Assembly (NCBI RefSeq): GCF_048128805.1
Contig: NC_136005.1
Span: 17,758,260-17,822,259, forward strand
DNA: 64,000 nt
Direction: 5' to 3'
Source: Centroberyx gerrardi
Taxonomy: Eukaryota; Chordata; Actinopteri; Beryciformes; Berycidae
Shown here: piece by piece, positions 62,331-64,000 of the stretch
How positions within the stretch are numbered: position 1 is the first letter of the stretch
Layout: each line of letters starts with the position of its first letter
Position numbers and translations under genes: made by a program
The notes under the pieces: generated by a model
What the model saw: only the letters and a program-made list of their open reading frames with translations
Databases searched by the model: none
Told to the model about the DNA's origin: nothing

Positions 62331-63886
62331 AGGTGTGAGAGAGTGAGTGCTGGTGAGAAAGGCGAAGGGAGAGCGAGTGCCAGCAACCAAACAAAAAGGT
62401 AAAGAGAGAGAGGGAAGGTGTGTGTGTCAGTGAGTGAGTGAAGGCGAGAGAGGGAGGGATGAACTTGTCTTATCCTTAAAACCAGTAATGACGCTTTCAG
62501 TGTGTCACATGCAGCAGCAGCCAACCAGTATCGTGTCTTCCAGAGTGGATTTAAAGGGAAATGCCACCCAAGAATTCATGTTATATCTGTGCCCCAGGAC
62601 GGTTCAGTCAATGTTTTTGAGAACTTGCACCATTCTTTCCTAAAGCTAGAAATGGGAGAGAGGAGCCATAAGATGCTAGGTTCAATCGTCATACCAAAAT
62701 TAAGTTTATATTTCAGCATTACTAACAGGTGTGAACCAGAATTTAAACCTCATTTGGGTACAAGATCTCACACAAAAATCTTATGGGTCAACAATATCAG
62801 CGCCCCATTCATTGTCTATGGATAGCGCCAGATTTTACATCCCAGTGATATAAAAAATTCAAGGGTCAGTTCTCTAGTTTCTAGTTTTAGAAAAGAGTGG
62901 TGCATGTTCACAAGTATTGACTGAACTGTCCTGGGACACAGAAATAGGAGAAAAGTGCTATTATATGCCTTTGCCTTAGGCTAAGATATCTGCTTTCTGT
63001 AGAATTTGATCAGTATGTGTCTATCATGTGTCCTCATGTGATTATATGTGAAACTAATGAACTGATTCCCCTTTAAGCTTTTAGTTTCCCATGATGACCA
63101 ACCACATCCCCTGTCTGTGGCTGTTATTCAGTGTTAAACTTGAGTAGATTTGTGATTTTGCATTCTGTGGTTGCAGGGGAGAGGTCATCTCTAAGGCCGG
63201 ATCAGAAGAAGCTGTTGTTTATGCCGATATCGGTGAGTGTCAGAGGGGTTTGCTTCTCTCTCCAGGTAGACAGTATTGATCAGGAAGGTTGTAACTGCAG
63301 ACTGATCTCTGTGCAAGCTATTCCAAGCCGAAAACTATTAAACATAGACCCTCCCTTCTGATGGAAGTTAATTGTCCTCTACAATTAAACTGCTCACACA
63401 CGGCTGATCGGATTTTGAAGGAAAAAAAAAAATTGAAGGAGTGATGCGTCTCACCACTTTGTTGTGGCATTGGCAAAATTTCGCTGAAATGATGCATCTC
63501 ACCTCTGTTCTCCAGTGTTTTCAAAATTACACTAATTGGCCCAAGGGGGGCGCTACAATTACAGGTCAAAACAAAGTGACATGTTACAGATAATGTAGGG
63601 GATTGCATTATTTGTGGGTAACGACATGTTTACTGTTGCTTGTTTATAATTGGAAATATGTTTTGAGTCTGCAGATAAGACAGACGGGTGAGGAGTGAAA
63701 GCAGTGGATTACAAATTGAATAGATTTATTTATTTTTTTTAGAGTACCAGACACTCTTGTCATTCTGTATCTTCGTATCACCTGTTCTCAGACCTGCAGT
63801 ATTTAGCCGACGTCCGCCAGCAGATCCCCATCACAGCTCAGCGTCGTGACGACATCTACTCAGTGCATGCTGTGCAGGAAGGCTGA
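59168..63886 (+). CDS. nit2: NIT2, omega-amidase
   Basis: NIT2 hydrolyses alpha-ketoglutaramate and alpha-ketosuccinamate to the 2-oxo acids plus ammonia, completing the glutamine transaminase pathway. Exons: 59168-59174, 59435-59553, 59936-60056, 60501-60589, 60956-61049, 61141-61215, 61302-61380, 62115-62213, 63177-63232, 63792-63886. They close to 277 aa, the same length as zebrafish NIT2 (human 276). The nitrilase catalytic triad is complete: Glu43 in [10 protein letters not shown], Lys112 in KHRKIHLFD and Cys153 in [10 protein letters not shown]. Other conserved stretches are [17 protein letters not shown] and [20 protein letters not shown]. The first coding exon gives only MS plus one base; Lys3 is completed across the intron (MSKFRLAV). 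The protein is probably cytosolic. The 3' UTR runs off the right edge. Confidence 0.98.
59701..59870. repeat. Teleost interspersed repeat fragment in nit2 intron 2
   Basis: AAAGGAATAGTTCACCCCAA followed by AATGAAAATTCACTCATCTACTCAC is a familiar head of a repeat dispersed in many fish genomes. The right end is not evident before exon 3 at 59936. Confidence 0.5.
62286..62328. repeat. (GA)n microsatellite in nit2 intron 8
   Basis: A pure GA/AG tract followed by further purine-rich degenerate repeats to about 62460. Confidence 0.92.
62551..63076. mobile_element. MITE with long inverted repeats in nit2 intron 8
   Basis: The left end starts TTAAAGGGAAATGCC and the reversed right end starts TTAAAGGGGAATCAG. 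Inside, CTGTGCCCCAGGACGGTTCA (left) pairs with the reversed right copy CTGTGTCCCAGGACAGTTCA. The similarity continues through TGCACCA.TCTTT and CTAGAA. The inverted arms are separated by unique sequence. No transposase is present; a TTAA target is possible. Confidence 0.7.
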
Positions 63887-64000
63887 GCCGAAACCTCGTG
63901 ACCTCCAGAGACACTGAGAGGTGCAAAGACAAACTATGCAACGGATCTCAGCTGCAACAAGTCGTCCCAAGACTCTTAATTGTGGGAACAAGAGATGCAG

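Overview
The window is nuclear DNA of a ray-finned (teleost) fish. Every gene is split into many short GT-AG exons, the predicted proteins align along their length with vertebrate orthologues that I know, and NIT2 has the MSK start seen in zebrafish. The mobile elements also fit a fish: a Penelope-like element with a GIY-YIG domain, hAT elements, AT-rich MITEs and a tRNA-derived SINE. There is no sign of bacterial, organellar or viral genome organisation.

Layout. (1) 1-11304, minus strand: the first 14 coding exons of chd1l, a SNF2 chromatin remodeller, whose C-terminal part lies beyond the left edge. Its 6.3-kb intron 12 holds a 5.3-kb composite Penelope-like retroelement (1210-6470) with outward-facing arms, hammerhead-type motifs near both ends, an LTR inserted in one arm and a hAT inserted in the other. 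Intron 6 holds a 595-bp hAT MITE. (2) 13075-15170, minus: sft2d2, 8 exons. (3) 17288-21764, minus: tmem45a, 5 coding exons, with a 2.2-kb fold-back hAT-like element in intron 2 and a candidate TATA/CCAAT promoter near 24.3 kb. (4) 27551-33839, minus: lnp1, with two possible 3' ends. One gives a classic LNP1-sized protein; the other splices in frame to two exons that together encode a complete RING-H2 finger. (5) 38487-44603, plus: tomm70, 12 exons. (6) 47700-56336, plus: tbc1d23, 19 exons including a 45-nt cassette exon and one GC-AG intron. (7) 59168-63886, plus: nit2, 10 exons with the complete catalytic triad.

tmem45a, lnp1, tomm70, tbc1d23 and nit2 form the block found on human 3q12, but the tbc1d23/nit2 pair is inverted relative to the human order. 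The genes do not form a pathway: they are housekeeping genes for chromatin repair, Golgi traffic, mitochondrial import and omega-amide metabolism, held together by ancestral synteny. All exon boundaries were read by eye from splice consensus, phase and protein similarity; no database search or transcript data was available.

The two observations I would follow first are the lnp1 gene with in-frame RING-H2 exons, and the composite Penelope-like element whose two arms were hit by different transposons within a few bases of the same target position.
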